This document shows positions 34,900 to 44,090 of a stretch of DNA of 64,000 bases, in pieces. Positions within the stretch are counted from its first letter, which is position 1. The number at the start of each line of letters is the position of its first letter. A program made the translations under genes and the position numbers. Below the pieces are notes generated by a model. The model searched no databases. It had not been told where the DNA came from and saw nothing but the letters and a program-made list of their open reading frames with translations. Where the stretch lies: positions 1 to 64,000 of the forward strand of contig NZ_QUZU01000007.1 in NCBI RefSeq assembly GCF_004682055.1, read 5' to 3'. The DNA is from Pseudomonas kairouanensis (lineage in GTDB: Bacteria; Pseudomonadota; Gammaproteobacteria; Pseudomonadales; Pseudomonadaceae).

Positions 34900-36536
34900 G
34901 CCGCCGCACCTCCCTATTGCTTCTGCTCGCGTTGTCGGCAAGCCATGCCCAGGCGGCCAACCTGGTGGCCAGCGTCGACCGCAGCCGCCTCAATTCCGGA
35001 GAAACGGTGGAACTGACGGTGGAGTCCAGCGACGTCACCCAGTTCGGCAAGCCCGATCTGTCACCCCTGGATGCGCAGTTCGAAGTCAGTGGCACCCGCC
35101 AGCTCAACCAGCTCACGACCCTGGGCGGTGACAACCACGCCACCACCCGCTGGATCATTACCCTGCTGCCCAAGCAAAACGGCACCGTGATCATCCCGCC
35201 CCTGCAAGTGGGCGACTACAAGACCCAACCCATCAGCCTGACCGTGGTGGAAACCTCAAGCCAAGACACCAATGCCGAACTCGCGCCGGTGTTTGTCGAA
35301 GCCACCCTCGACCAGACCAGCGTCTACGTACAGGCCCAGGCGTTGTTGACCGTGCGTGTCTACCACTCGGTCTCGCTGTATGACGACAGCAGCCTCACCC
35401 CGCTGCAGATTGCCGATGCGCGGGTCGAACAACTGGGCGAATCGCGCACCTACGAGAAGGTCATCAACAGCATCCGCCATGGCGTGATCGAAACCCGCTA
35501 CGCAATCTACCCACAACACAGCGGCACCCTGGACATTCCCGCGCAAACCTTCAGCGCCACGCTGGTGGAGTCGCGACCGCCCCAGGAAAACACGCTGCAA
35601 GGCACCAAGCCGGGCAAGTTGATCCATGTGAGTTCGGCGCAGTTGCCGTTGACGGTCAAGCCAAAACCGGTGCTGTACCCCGCCGAAGCCCCCTGGTTAC
35701 CGGCGCGCAGCCTGACCCTCACGGAAAGCTGGAACCCGGAGCCTGAGCATGTGCAGGTCGGCGACTCGCTGACCCGCAGCCTCACGGTCAAGGCCGAGGG
35801 CCTCTCCAGCGCCCAGCTGCCCGCCCTGCCCAGTGTCGAAATCAACGGCTTGCGGCGCTACCCGGACCAGCCCGTGCTGGGCAACCAGACCAACGACCGC
35901 GGCCTGATCGGCAGCCGTGAAGACCGCGAAGCCCTGGTACCCACCCGTGCCGGTGACGTGGAACTGCCCGTCATCGAAGTGGTGTGGTGGAACACCCACG
36001 AAGACCATCTGGAGCGCACCACCCTGCCCGCGCGTACCCTGCAAGTGGCAACCAACCCCAGCCTGGTGGTGGACACCCCCGCCACGCCGACCGTGATCAC
36101 CGCCCCCGATGACAACCACCTGTGGCTGTGGCAACTGAGCACCCTGCTTCTCGCCTGCACCACACTGTTGGGCTTTGGCCTCTGGTGGCGTGCACGCTGG
36201 CAACCGGCCGTTTCCCGCGCCGCACAAACCGGCCCGAGCCCGCGCACCCTGCTGGACGACCTCAAGCGCGCGACCCAGGCCAACGACCCCCAGGCCACCC
36301 GCCAAGCCCTCGACGCCTGGGCGCGACAACAGCCGGAAACCCTGGCGGACATGGCGGCTCGGTACATTCCCTTGTCCGATGCACTGGATGGCTTGAACGG
36401 CGCGCTCTACAGCGAAAGCGGCCAATACTGGCTCGGTGAAGATCTGTGGCGTGCGGTCAAATCCATTCCGATGGCCGAACGCGAGCTGGACCCTGCGACC
36501 GATACCACCAGCTTGCCGCCGCTGTATCCCAAGTAA
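34896..36536 (+). CDS. BatD family protein
   Basis: A 546-residue protein with an N-terminal signal peptide (L-L-L-L-L-A-L-S-A-S-H-A-Q-A), several beta-sandwich domains facing the periplasm, and a C-terminal membrane segment near residue 410 followed by a cytoplasmic tail. The layout matches BatD (oxygen tolerance) proteins that end MoxR/Bat operons. The start overlaps the upstream stop by ATGA. Confidence 0.88.
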   Translation: MSRRTSLLLLLALSASHAQAANLVASVDRSRLNSGETVELTVESSDVTQFGKPDLSPLDAQFEVSGTRQLNQLTTLGGDNHATTRWIITLLPKQNGTVIIPPLQVGDYKTQPISLTVVETSSQDTNAELAPVFVEATLDQTSVYVQAQALLTVRVYHSVSLYDDSSLTPLQIADARVEQLGESRTYEKVINSIRHGVIETRYAIYPQHSGTLDIPAQTFSATLVESRPPQENTLQGTKPGKLIHVSSAQLPLTVKPKPVLYPAEAPWLPARSLTLTESWNPEPEHVQVGDSLTRSLTVKAEGLSSAQLPALPSVEINGLRRYPDQPVLGNQTNDRGLIGSREDREALVPTRAGDVELPVIEVVWWNTHEDHLERTTLPARTLQVATNPSLVVDTPATPTVITAPDDNHLWLWQLSTLLLACTTLLGFGLWWRARWQPAVSRAAQTGPSPRTLLDDLKRATQANDPQATRQALDAWARQQPETLADMAARYIPLSDALDGLNGALYSESGQYWLGEDLWRAVKSIPMAERELDPATDTTSLPPLYPK

Positions 36537-36564
36537 TCCGATTTCTGCGAACACCACAAAACCC

Positions 36565-36653
36565 TGTGGGAGAGGGCTTGCTCCCGATCGCGGTGGGTCA
36601 GTTATAAATTTACTTGCTGACACACCGCTATCGGGAGCACGCCCCCTCCCACA
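36565..36653. repeat. REPIN (GGGAGGGGGCTTGC type, degenerate)
   Basis: Arms TGTGGGAGAGGGCTTGCTCC and GGGAGCACGCCCCCTCCCACA flank a spacer. Each arm carries one or more changes from its type (GAGAGGG, GAGCACGCC), so this copy has begun to decay. It lies between batD and sbcD. Confidence 0.85.
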
Positions 36654-36733
36654 CTTGATCGGTGTCGCCTGGGGCTATGTGTGTCCATTCCGGGTAAACT
36701 CCCCTCCTTTTCCTATTCTCCACGGAGTTCGCC

Positions 36734-37975
36734 TTGCGTCTGTTTCACACCTCCGACTGGCACCTTGGGCAAAACCTGCACGGCCAGGAGCGCGACTACG
36801 AACACGCCTGCTTCCTTCACTGGCTGCTGGGCCAGTTAAAGGCCCACGCCCCGGATGCGTTGCTCATCGCCGGCGATATCTTCGACACGGTCAACCCGCC
36901 ACTCAAGGCCCAGGAGCGGCTGTATGACTTCATCATCAGCGCCCACGAACAAAACCCCAAACTGACCATCGTGATGATCGCCGGTAACCACGACTCCGGC
37001 TCGCGCATCGAACTGCCTGCGCCGTTGATGCGCCGTCTGCAAACCCATGCCCTGGGTCGGGTGCTGTGGCTGGATGACGGCCAGCTGGACGCCGAGCGCC
37101 TGCTGATCCCGCTGCCGGATGCCAAGGGCAAGGTCGCCGGCTGGTGCCTGGCGCTGCCTTTCTTGCGCCCGGCAGAAGTCACCGGTGCGCAGTTGGGCGA
37201 CGACTACCTGCGGGGCATCGGCCAGGTGCATGAACAACTGATCGCCGCCGCCAATGCCAAGCGCAAAAAAGGCCAGGCGCTGATCGCCATCAGCCACGCC
37301 CATATGGCCGGGGGTTCGGTGTCGCAAGACTCCGAGCGCAGCCTGATCATCGGCAATGCCGAGGCGCTCCCCGCCAGCCTGTTCGACAGAACGGTCGCCT
37401 ATGTTGCCCTCGGCCATTTGCACAAGCCGCAAAAGGTCAATGGCGAGGAGCGCATTCGCTACAGCGGCTCGCCGATTCCGCTGTCGTTTTCCGAGATCGG
37501 CTACAAGCATCAGGTGCTGGACGTGACGTTCCAGGGCGAAAGGCTGGTGGGTATCGAACCGCTGCTGATTCCGCGCTCGGTCGACCTGCAACGCCTGGAA
37601 GCCGCCCCCCTGGCGGAGATCCTCAAGGCCCTGGCCGAGTTGCCGGATGTCGACCTGCTGGCCGAAACCCAACGCCACCCCTGGCTGGAAGTACGTGTAC
37701 GCCTGGACGAACCCCAGCCCGACCTGCGCCAGCAGATCGAAGCCGCCCTGCAAGGCAAGGCCGTGCGGCTGGTGCGTATCGCGGCCGAATACGCAGGCGT
37801 TGGCCGTCGTGAAGACGACAGCGACGACCCTCTGATCGAACTCGACCAGCTCACCCCGCAAGAGTTGTTCAGCCGCGCCTGGCAGGACAGCTACGGCAGT
37901 GAAGTGGATGAACAGACCTTGAAGGACTTCGCCGTACTACTCCAGGAAGTGCAACAGGAGGACGAACAGCCATGA
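36734..37975 (+). CDS. sbcD: Exonuclease SbcCD subunit D
   Basis: The Mre11-type nuclease subunit, 413 residues. Metallophosphoesterase motifs are in order: H-T-S-D-W-H-L-G, G-D-I-F-D, G-N-H-D, and S-H-A-H-M. With SbcC it cleaves DNA hairpins and processes blocked ends. The start is TTG at 36734, giving (M)-R-L-F-H-T-S-D-W-H-L-G; GGAG (36724-36727) is 6 nt upstream and no ATG fits. The stop overlaps the sbcC ATG (ATGA). Confidence 0.96.
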   Translation: MRLFHTSDWHLGQNLHGQERDYEHACFLHWLLGQLKAHAPDALLIAGDIFDTVNPPLKAQERLYDFIISAHEQNPKLTIVMIAGNHDSGSRIELPAPLMRRLQTHALGRVLWLDDGQLDAERLLIPLPDAKGKVAGWCLALPFLRPAEVTGAQLGDDYLRGIGQVHEQLIAAANAKRKKGQALIAISHAHMAGGSVSQDSERSLIIGNAEALPASLFDRTVAYVALGHLHKPQKVNGEERIRYSGSPIPLSFSEIGYKHQVLDVTFQGERLVGIEPLLIPRSVDLQRLEAAPLAEILKALAELPDVDLLAETQRHPWLEVRVRLDEPQPDLRQQIEAALQGKAVRLVRIAAEYAGVGRREDDSDDPLIELDQLTPQELFSRAWQDSYGSEVDEQTLKDFAVLLQEVQQEDEQP

Positions 37976-40900
37976 AGATCCTCGCCATCCGTTTGAAAAA
38001 CCTGGCCTCACTGGCCGGCCCGTTCGAGATCGACTTCACCGCCGAGCCCCTGGCCAGTGCTGGGCTGTTCGCCATCACCGGCCCGACCGGCGCAGGTAAA
38101 AGCACCTTGCTCGACGCCCTGTGCCTGGCGCTGTTTGGCGCCGTGCCGCGCCTGGGCGATACCGGCCAGGCCAAGATGCCCGATGCCGACAGCGACATTT
38201 CCATTGGCGACCCACGCACCTTGCTGCGCCGTGGCACCGGCGGCGGTTATGCCGAAGTGGATTTTGTGGGTGTCAGCGGCCGTCGCTACCGTGCGCGCTG
38301 GGAAGCCAACCGCGCTCGCGACAAGGCCAGCGGCAAGTTGCAAAACAGCCGCCAGAGCCTGATTGACCTGGACAGCGAGCAACTGCTCGCCAGCCAGAAA
38401 ACCGAATACAAGACCCAGCTGGAGCTGGCCCTGGGCCTGAACTTCGAGCAATTCACCCGTGCCGTTCTGCTGGCCCAAAGTGAGTTCAGCGCCTTCCTCA
38501 AGGCCAACGACAACGAGCGCAGCGAACTGCTGGAAAAGCTCACCGACACCGCGCTTTACACCCAACTGGGCCGTCGTGCTTTCGACAAGGCCAAGGACGC
38601 CAAGGACGCCCACAAACAGCTGCAAGACCAAGCCACCGGCGTCGTGCCCCTGGCGCCCGAAGCCCGTGCTGAACTGGATGAACAGTTCAACCAGGCCCAG
38701 CAGCAACTCAAGACCCAACAGGCCCAACTCAAGCAACTGGAATTGCAGCACACCTGGCTCAAAGAGTTGCGCGAATGGCAGGCGCTTCAACTCAGCGCCA
38801 CCGAACAGCTCCAGCGCGCCCAGGCCGATTGGGCCAGCCAAGAGGCGCAGCGCCAGGACTTGAACCGCCTGGACCAGTTGGCGCCGCAACGTCATCTGTT
38901 CGCCCGCCAGGCAGAACTCGGCCAGCTGTTGTCGCCGTTGGCCACACAGATTCAACATCACATCGAACAGCAAGCGGCGTTGAACACCCGCCAGGAACAG
39001 GCGCAACACCAGCAGGCCACGGCACACGCGGCCCTCGCAGACGCCCTGAAAAACCAGGGCGACGCCGTGCCTTTGCTGCGCCAGGCCTTCGAAGCGCAAA
39101 GCACCCTCGCCCACTTGACCAAGGACCTGGCCAAGCGCGTTGAAGAACAGCAGCAACACCAAAGCGCCTGCACCGAAGGCCAGGCGCTGCTCAACGGCTT
39201 GCTGGACAAGCAATCCCAGGTTGCCGAACGCCTGCAACGCCTGGCGGCCGGCCTTGAGCGCAGCGCCGCCCTCGCCCCCTTGAGCGATGCCTGGACGGTT
39301 TACCGAGAGCGCCTGCAACAGCTGATGTTGATCGGCAACCGCCTGAACAAAGGCCAGGCCGAACTGCCGCAGTTGGAGCAACGCGCCACCACCGCCGCCG
39401 AACGCTTCAGCCAACAGCGCGAAGCCCTGGACCTGCTGTACCAGGAAGCAGGCGCCGAACCCCATGCGGTCGCCGAACAGATCCAACTGCTGGCCAGCCT
39501 GCTGCAAGACAATCGCAAGCAGCAACGCGCCTTTGAAGACCTGACGCGCCTATGGGACAACCAGCAGCAATTGGATCAACAGGCGACGGCGCTCACGCAA
39601 AAACTCGCCGACGCCCAGTTGCAACGCGAACAACTGAACAAAACCGGCCTGCAAACCAAGGCCGAGCTGACTGTTGCCGAGCAAACGTTAGCTGTGACCA
39701 AACAGTTGCTCGAACGCCAACGCCTGGCCCGCAGCGCCAGCGTCGAAGAGTTGCGCGAACAGCTGCAAGACGACCAGCCGTGCCCGGTGTGTGGCAGCCA
39801 CGAGCATCCGTACCACCAGCCCGAAGCCCTGCTGCAAAGTCTCGGCCGTCATGACGACAACGAAGAGGCTGCGGCGCAAAAAGCCGTCGATACCCTCAAG
39901 GAAAAACTCACCGAACTGCGTGAAGCAGTCGGCGGGTTGATTGCCAAGCAGAAAGGGTATCTGGAACAGCAGGACCACCTGGCAACCCAGCAGCAAGCCC
40001 TGGCCCCCAGCCTGGACGCGCACCCGTTGTCGGCCTCGTTGTTCAACCAGGAGGCAGCCAAGCGCAGCGACTGGCTGGCGCAACAGTTGGGCCAGTTGAC
40101 CCAAAGCATCACCCAGGATGAACAACGCCAGGGCGCCCTGCTCAACCTGCAACAAAACGCCGGGCGTTTGCAGCAACAACTGCAAGCCGCCCAGGACGCC
40201 AGCCAGCAAGCGCGACAATTGCTGGTAGACCAGCAGCGCGAGCTGTCCAGCGACCGCGAGCGCCTGGACGAAGAGCTCAACGCCTTTGCCAGCCTATTGC
40301 CTGCCGACACCCTGGATGGCTTGCGCAGCGAACCCGCCGCAACCTTCATGCACCTTGACCAACAGGTCAGCGAGCGTCTTGAGCAGCTGGGCCACCAACG
40401 CGATGAACTGGCCGAACAACAGGAACGCCAGCAAGCCATCGAGAAACAGCAGACCCACCAGCAACATCGTCAGCAGCAACTGGATGCCTTGCTCGTGCAG
40501 GTCAGCGAACTGGCAGGCCAGCAACAGGCGGCCCAGGCAACACTCAATGCACTGCTGGGCGCGCACACCAGCGCCGAACACTGGCAACAGCAATTGGAAC
40601 TGGCCGTTGTGCAGTCTCGCCAGAGCGAGACCGATGCCAACCAGCAACTGCAAGACACCCGCAATGCGCTGGTCCAACTGGCCGCCGACCTCAAGGCCCA
40701 GCACGAACGCCAACACGCGCTGCACGCCGAACAACACAACCTCGACACCCGCATCAACGAGTGGCGCGCCCTGCATCCGGAATTGGACGACGGCGGCCTC
40801 ACCCGCTTGCTGGCGTTCGATGACGCACAGGTCAATGCACTGCGCCTGCTGTTGCAGCACAGCGAGAAAGCCGTCGAACAAGCCAAGGTTTTGCTGCAAG

Positions 40901-41610
40901 AACGCGAGCAGCGCCTCGCCGAGCACCAGGCCCTGCACAACGGCAACCTGGCCGCCGAAGAACTGGACAGCACCCTGGCCGCCCTCAACCAGCAACTGGC
41001 CGAGGGCGAGAAACAGGTTGCTGAACTGCGCGCGCGCCAGTCCGAGGACCAGCGCCGCCAGGACGCCAACCACTCCCTGGCCCTCACCACCGCCAAAGCC
41101 TATGAAGAATGGCAACGCTGGGCCCGCCTTGAAGCCTTGATCGGCTCGGCCAGCGGCGACAAATTCCGCAAGATCGCCCAGGCCTACAACCTCGACCTGC
41201 TGGTGCACCACGCCAACGTGCAACTGCGCCAACTGGTGCGCCGCTACCGCCTCAAGCGCGGCGGCAGCATGCTGGGCCTATTGGTGCTCGATACGGAAAT
41301 GGGCGATGATCTGCGCTCGGTGCATTCGCTGTCCGGCGGCGAGACGTTTTTGGTGTCGCTGGCACTGGCCTTGGGGTTGGCGTCGATGGCGTCCAGCACC
41401 TTGAAGATCGAGTCGCTGTTTATCGACGAAGGTTTTGGCAGCCTAGACCCCGAATCCCTGCAACTGGCCATGGATGCCCTGGACGGTTTGCAGGCCCAAG
41501 GCCGCAAGGTAGCGGTGATTTCCCACGTACAGGAAATGCATGAACGCATCCCGGTGCAGATCCAGGTCAAGCGCCAGGGCAATGGCTTGAGCACCCTGGA
41601 GGTTCAGTGA
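37972..41610 (+). CDS. sbcC: Exonuclease SbcCD subunit C
   Basis: The Rad50-type ATPase, 1212 residues. Walker A is G-P-T-G-A-G-K-S-T near residue 38. Long Gln-rich coiled coils flank the zinc-hook C-P-V-C-G-S-H near residue 603. The ABC signature L-S-G-G-E and Walker B L-F-I-D-E-G-F-G-S-L-D lie near the C-terminus. It works with SbcD in double-strand-break and hairpin processing. Confidence 0.96.
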   Translation: MKILAIRLKNLASLAGPFEIDFTAEPLASAGLFAITGPTGAGKSTLLDALCLALFGAVPRLGDTGQAKMPDADSDISIGDPRTLLRRGTGGGYAEVDFVGVSGRRYRARWEANRARDKASGKLQNSRQSLIDLDSEQLLASQKTEYKTQLELALGLNFEQFTRAVLLAQSEFSAFLKANDNERSELLEKLTDTALYTQLGRRAFDKAKDAKDAHKQLQDQATGVVPLAPEARAELDEQFNQAQQQLKTQQAQLKQLELQHTWLKELREWQALQLSATEQLQRAQADWASQEAQRQDLNRLDQLAPQRHLFARQAELGQLLSPLATQIQHHIEQQAALNTRQEQAQHQQATAHAALADALKNQGDAVPLLRQAFEAQSTLAHLTKDLAKRVEEQQQHQSACTEGQALLNGLLDKQSQVAERLQRLAAGLERSAALAPLSDAWTVYRERLQQLMLIGNRLNKGQAELPQLEQRATTAAERFSQQREALDLLYQEAGAEPHAVAEQIQLLASLLQDNRKQQRAFEDLTRLWDNQQQLDQQATALTQKLADAQLQREQLNKTGLQTKAELTVAEQTLAVTKQLLERQRLARSASVEELREQLQDDQPCPVCGSHEHPYHQPEALLQSLGRHDDNEEAAAQKAVDTLKEKLTELREAVGGLIAKQKGYLEQQDHLATQQQALAPSLDAHPLSASLFNQEAAKRSDWLAQQLGQLTQSITQDEQRQGALLNLQQNAGRLQQQLQAAQDASQQARQLLVDQQRELSSDRERLDEELNAFASLLPADTLDGLRSEPAATFMHLDQQVSERLEQLGHQRDELAEQQERQQAIEKQQTHQQHRQQQLDALLVQVSELAGQQQAAQATLNALLGAHTSAEHWQQQLELAVVQSRQSETDANQQLQDTRNALVQLAADLKAQHERQHALHAEQHNLDTRINEWRALHPELDDGGLTRLLAFDDAQVNALRLLLQHSEKAVEQAKVLLQEREQRLAEHQALHNGNLAAEELDSTLAALNQQLAEGEKQVAELRARQSEDQRRQDANHSLALTTAKAYEEWQRWARLEALIGSASGDKFRKIAQAYNLDLLVHHANVQLRQLVRRYRLKRGGSMLGLLVLDTEMGDDLRSVHSLSGGETFLVSLALALGLASMASSTLKIESLFIDEGFGSLDPESLQLAMDALDGLQAQGRKVAVISHVQEMHERIPVQIQVKRQGNGLSTLEVQ

Positions 41611-42200
41611 GCGCGGCGCTGCTGTATTCGTTCCGCCGCTGCCCGTATGCGATGCGGGCACGGCTTGCGCTGCGTTACTCAGGGGTCTGCGTGCAGATCG
41701 TCGAGGTCAGCCTCAAGGCTAAGCCGGCCGAGATGCTGGCGCTGTCGCCCAAGGGCACGGTGCCGGTATTGAGCGTCGATGGGCAGGTGATCGAGGAAAG
41801 CCTGCAGATCATGCAATGGGCCTTGGCGCAGCACGATCCTGACAACTGGTTGCTACAGGGTGATCCGCAGGTCTTGGCGTTGATCACCGAGAACGATCAG
41901 GACTTCAAACATCACTTGAATCGATACAAGTACGCCGAGCGCTACCCGGAACAGCCGATGGAGCACTATCGGGCCCAAGGCGAGGTGTTCTTGCAGAAGT
42001 TGGAGGGGTTGTTGGCCGAGCGGGATTACCTGCTGGCAAACCACCTGACCCTGGCGGATGCTGCACTGGCGCCATTTGTGCGCCAGTTTGCCCATGTGGA
42101 TCGAGTGTGGTTTGCCGGTACGTCGTATAAACGGTTGCAGGCTTGGTTGCAGCGTTTTCTGGAGTCACCGCTGTTTGTGGCGGTAATGGCAAAGCCCTGA
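41607..42200 (+). CDS. Glutathione S-transferase family protein
   Basis: A 197-residue cytosolic protein with an N-terminal thioredoxin-like domain beginning Y-S-F-R-R-C-P-Y-A-M-R-A-R-L-A-L and a helical C-terminal domain (L-A-D-A-A-L-A-P-F-V-R-Q-F). It starts at GTG 41607, overlapping the sbcC stop (GTGA), with TGGAGG just upstream. The C-P-Y motif suggests a cysteine-type GST. Substrate unknown. Confidence 0.88.
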   Translation: MSAALLYSFRRCPYAMRARLALRYSGVCVQIVEVSLKAKPAEMLALSPKGTVPVLSVDGQVIEESLQIMQWALAQHDPDNWLLQGDPQVLALITENDQDFKHHLNRYKYAERYPEQPMEHYRAQGEVFLQKLEGLLAERDYLLANHLTLADAALAPFVRQFAHVDRVWFAGTSYKRLQAWLQRFLESPLFVAVMAKP

Positions 42201-42217
42201 ACTCATTGAGTTCAAGA

Positions 42218-42397
42218 TCAGTGTTGGACCTTGTGATCCAACGCCGCATAGAAGTTGGCACTCTGTTGCAGGTATTTTTGGGTGTAGGCACTGGTGCTGG
42301 ATTTTTTACCGGCAACGTCCACGCTCGCAGCAGCAGGCAGGGCCACAGTGGCGGATACAGCGGAAGCGGCGATGATGGAGAAGAGATTCAAATTCAT
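42218..42397 (-). CDS. Small secreted/periplasmic protein, 59 residues
   Basis: This short frame reads M-N-L-N-L-F-S-I-I-A-A-S-A-V-S-A-T-V-A-L at the N-terminus, then P-A-A-A, a clear signal peptide. The mature part of about 35 residues is Ser/Tyr/Gln-rich (S-A-Y-T-Q-K-Y-L-Q-Q-S-A-N-F-Y-A-A-L-D) and has no Cys. AAGGG lies 9 nt upstream of the ATG. Small secreted proteins of this layout are common and mostly uncharacterised in Pseudomonas. It is convergent with the GST gene, 17 nt apart. Confidence 0.65.
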   Translation of the reverse strand: MNLNLFSIIAASAVSATVALPAAASVDVAGKKSSTSAYTQKYLQQSANFYAALDHKVQH

Positions 42398-42527
42398 GTC
42401 GGTAACCCTTGTGTTCGTTTGGTTGAGTGGCCGGGGAAGGCCTTGGAACCAAACTTACGCCCGCGGGCTAAACCTTAGAAATGCTTTGAAACAGTAGCCG
42501 CTATTAACAGAATTAATAGAAAGGGTC

Positions 42528-42548
42528 AGGCCCCGCCGTGCGGGGCCT
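42528..42548 (-). terminator. Terminator of the lactonase gene
   Basis: AGGCCCCGC and GCGGGGCCT form a perfect 9-bp stem around a 3-nt loop, just after the stop of the minus-strand lactonase gene. The following minus-strand sequence (GACCCTTTCTATTAATT) is only moderately T-rich. Confidence 0.6.
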
Positions 42549-42553
42549 GTGGC

Positions 42554-43729
42554 TTATTGACGCACCAGGAACTTGAGGTCGCTGGGGGCATCGATGGCCA
42601 GTTTCTGCACGGTTTTGCCGAGCAAACCGGTCTTGGGGTCACGTTCGACCACCACGATTTCGTTGCTTTTCTGGTTGGCAATCAGCAAAAACCTGCCGCT
42701 CGGGTCCAGGCTGAACTCACGCGGGTGGTCACCCTCGACGCTACGACGCTGCAGTTCCTTGAGGTGCGCGGTAGCCGGGTCGATGCTGAACACCACCATC
42801 TGGTTGGCGGAGCCACGGTTGCTCACGTACAGGAATTTGCCATCGCTGGAGGCATGCAGCGCCGCGCCAGCCTTGTCGGACACCGGCTGGCCGGCAGCGA
42901 AGTCCACCAGTTGGGTCTGGCTGAGCGTGCCGTCGTTGTAGTCATACACTGCCACCTGGGCACTCATCTCGGTGGTCAGCCAGGCATGCTTGCCATCTTT
43001 GCTGAACAACAGGTGCCGTGGGCCGCTGCCAGGAGGCAGCTGCACCGACGCCGGGTTGGCCGCCGTCAAGGGCAGTTCGTGATTGGCCTTGGGGTCGTAG
43101 CGATAGGCAAACACCTTGTCCGCCCCCAGGTCCTGTACGAACACGTACTTGCCATCGGGCGATGGCACCACCGAGTGCACATGGTTGGACGCCTGGCGCT
43201 CCGGGTTAACGCGACTGGCCGGGTGTGCACTCAATTGCACCGGTGGCGACAGTTTGCCCGTTGGGTCTACCGGCAAAACTGCCAGGCTGCCGCCCGGATC
43301 TTCCAACACCGAATAGTTGGCGACGAACAGGTAACGTCCGTCAGCGGCCAGGCTGGAATGGGTCGGCTCGTTGCCCAGGCTCTGTACCTGGTTGATCAGG
43401 GTGAGTTGGTGATTCTGCGGGTCGATGCTGTAGCTGCTGACACGGCCAACGGCATCTTTCTGACCGGGGCCATTCTCATTGACCACAAACAGGTGCTTCT
43501 GGTCCTTGGAAACGGTCAGCCACGACGGGTTGGCCGCCTTGGCTGCCAGCACAGGCTGGCCCTGGAACTGGCCGGTACGGCTATCGAATTGCAGGCGGTA
43601 GATCCCTTCGCTGGTGCCGGCGGTGTAGCTGCCCACCAACAGTTCATAGGTGTCTACCGGGGCGGCCTGTACCGACATGGCGCCGACACTGCCGGCCATG
43701 AGCAGGGGCCAGAATTTACGCATCATCAT
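42554..43729 (-). CDS. Secreted lactonase-family beta-propeller protein (6-phosphogluconolactonase-like)
   Basis: About 391 residues. A signal peptide (M-R-K-F-W-P-L-L-M-A-G-S-V-G-A-M-S-V-Q-A-A) precedes a seven-bladed propeller. Family segments include V-G-S-Y-T-A-G-T-S-E-G-I-Y and G-P-R-H-L-L-F-S-K-D-G-K. Cytosolic Pgl proteins lack a signal peptide, so this is a periplasmic relative with unknown lactone or sugar substrate. I chose the ATG cluster at 43723-43729, with GAGGA upstream; it overlaps the end of the upstream gene by about 14 bp, which implies coupled translation. Confidence 0.85.
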   Translation of the reverse strand: MMMRKFWPLLMAGSVGAMSVQAAPVDTYELLVGSYTAGTSEGIYRLQFDSRTGQFQGQPVLAAKAANPSWLTVSKDQKHLFVVNENGPGQKDAVGRVSSYSIDPQNHQLTLINQVQSLGNEPTHSSLAADGRYLFVANYSVLEDPGGSLAVLPVDPTGKLSPPVQLSAHPASRVNPERQASNHVHSVVPSPDGKYVFVQDLGADKVFAYRYDPKANHELPLTAANPASVQLPPGSGPRHLLFSKDGKHAWLTTEMSAQVAVYDYNDGTLSQTQLVDFAAGQPVSDKAGAALHASSDGKFLYVSNRGSANQMVVFSIDPATAHLKELQRRSVEGDHPREFSLDPSGRFLLIANQKSNEIVVVERDPKTGLLGKTVQKLAIDAPSDLKFLVRQ

Positions 43730-44012
43730 CCGCTTCGTCCTCATCGTTGTTGTTGTCGCCTTTGATGGCGCTGAGGCAAACCAGGCGGTGTTCACCGTCT
43801 TCGTTACTCAGCAGCCAGCTCTGCAAGCTGTCATCAAAGGTGGCGGCATTGAGTTGTTCTGGACTGAACTTCCAACGCTTGAGTTCCCGACCGTCCATGC
43901 TTTCGATCAGCAGTTGCTGGTCAAAAGTGAAGTCGAAGGCGTGCAGCCCGTTGATGATCAGCATGTCGCTGTCGTTAAGGGCGGTGCTCAGGTTGGGTGA
44001 TGCATCGGTCAT
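43716..44012 (-). CDS. Small acidic hypothetical protein (possibly DUF5629)
   Basis: A 98-residue cytosolic protein with M-L-I-I-N-G-L-H-A-F-D-F in the first third, R-W-K-F-S-P-E-Q-L in the middle and a strongly acidic tail (D-N-N-N-D-E-D-E-A-D-D-D-A). I think this is the Pseudomonas family DUF5629 but am not certain. It overlaps the lactonase gene start. Confidence 0.7.
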   Translation of the reverse strand: MTDASPNLSTALNDSDMLIINGLHAFDFTFDQQLLIESMDGRELKRWKFSPEQLNAATFDDSLQSWLLSNEDGEHRLVCLSAIKGDNNNDEDEADDDA

Positions 44013-44090
44013 GATGTGAAGTCACTGCGGGGGAAAAGACACATGATAGGTCAATTCCCCCGCCGTGCCTTGCGGCAATGGTCTAATCGA

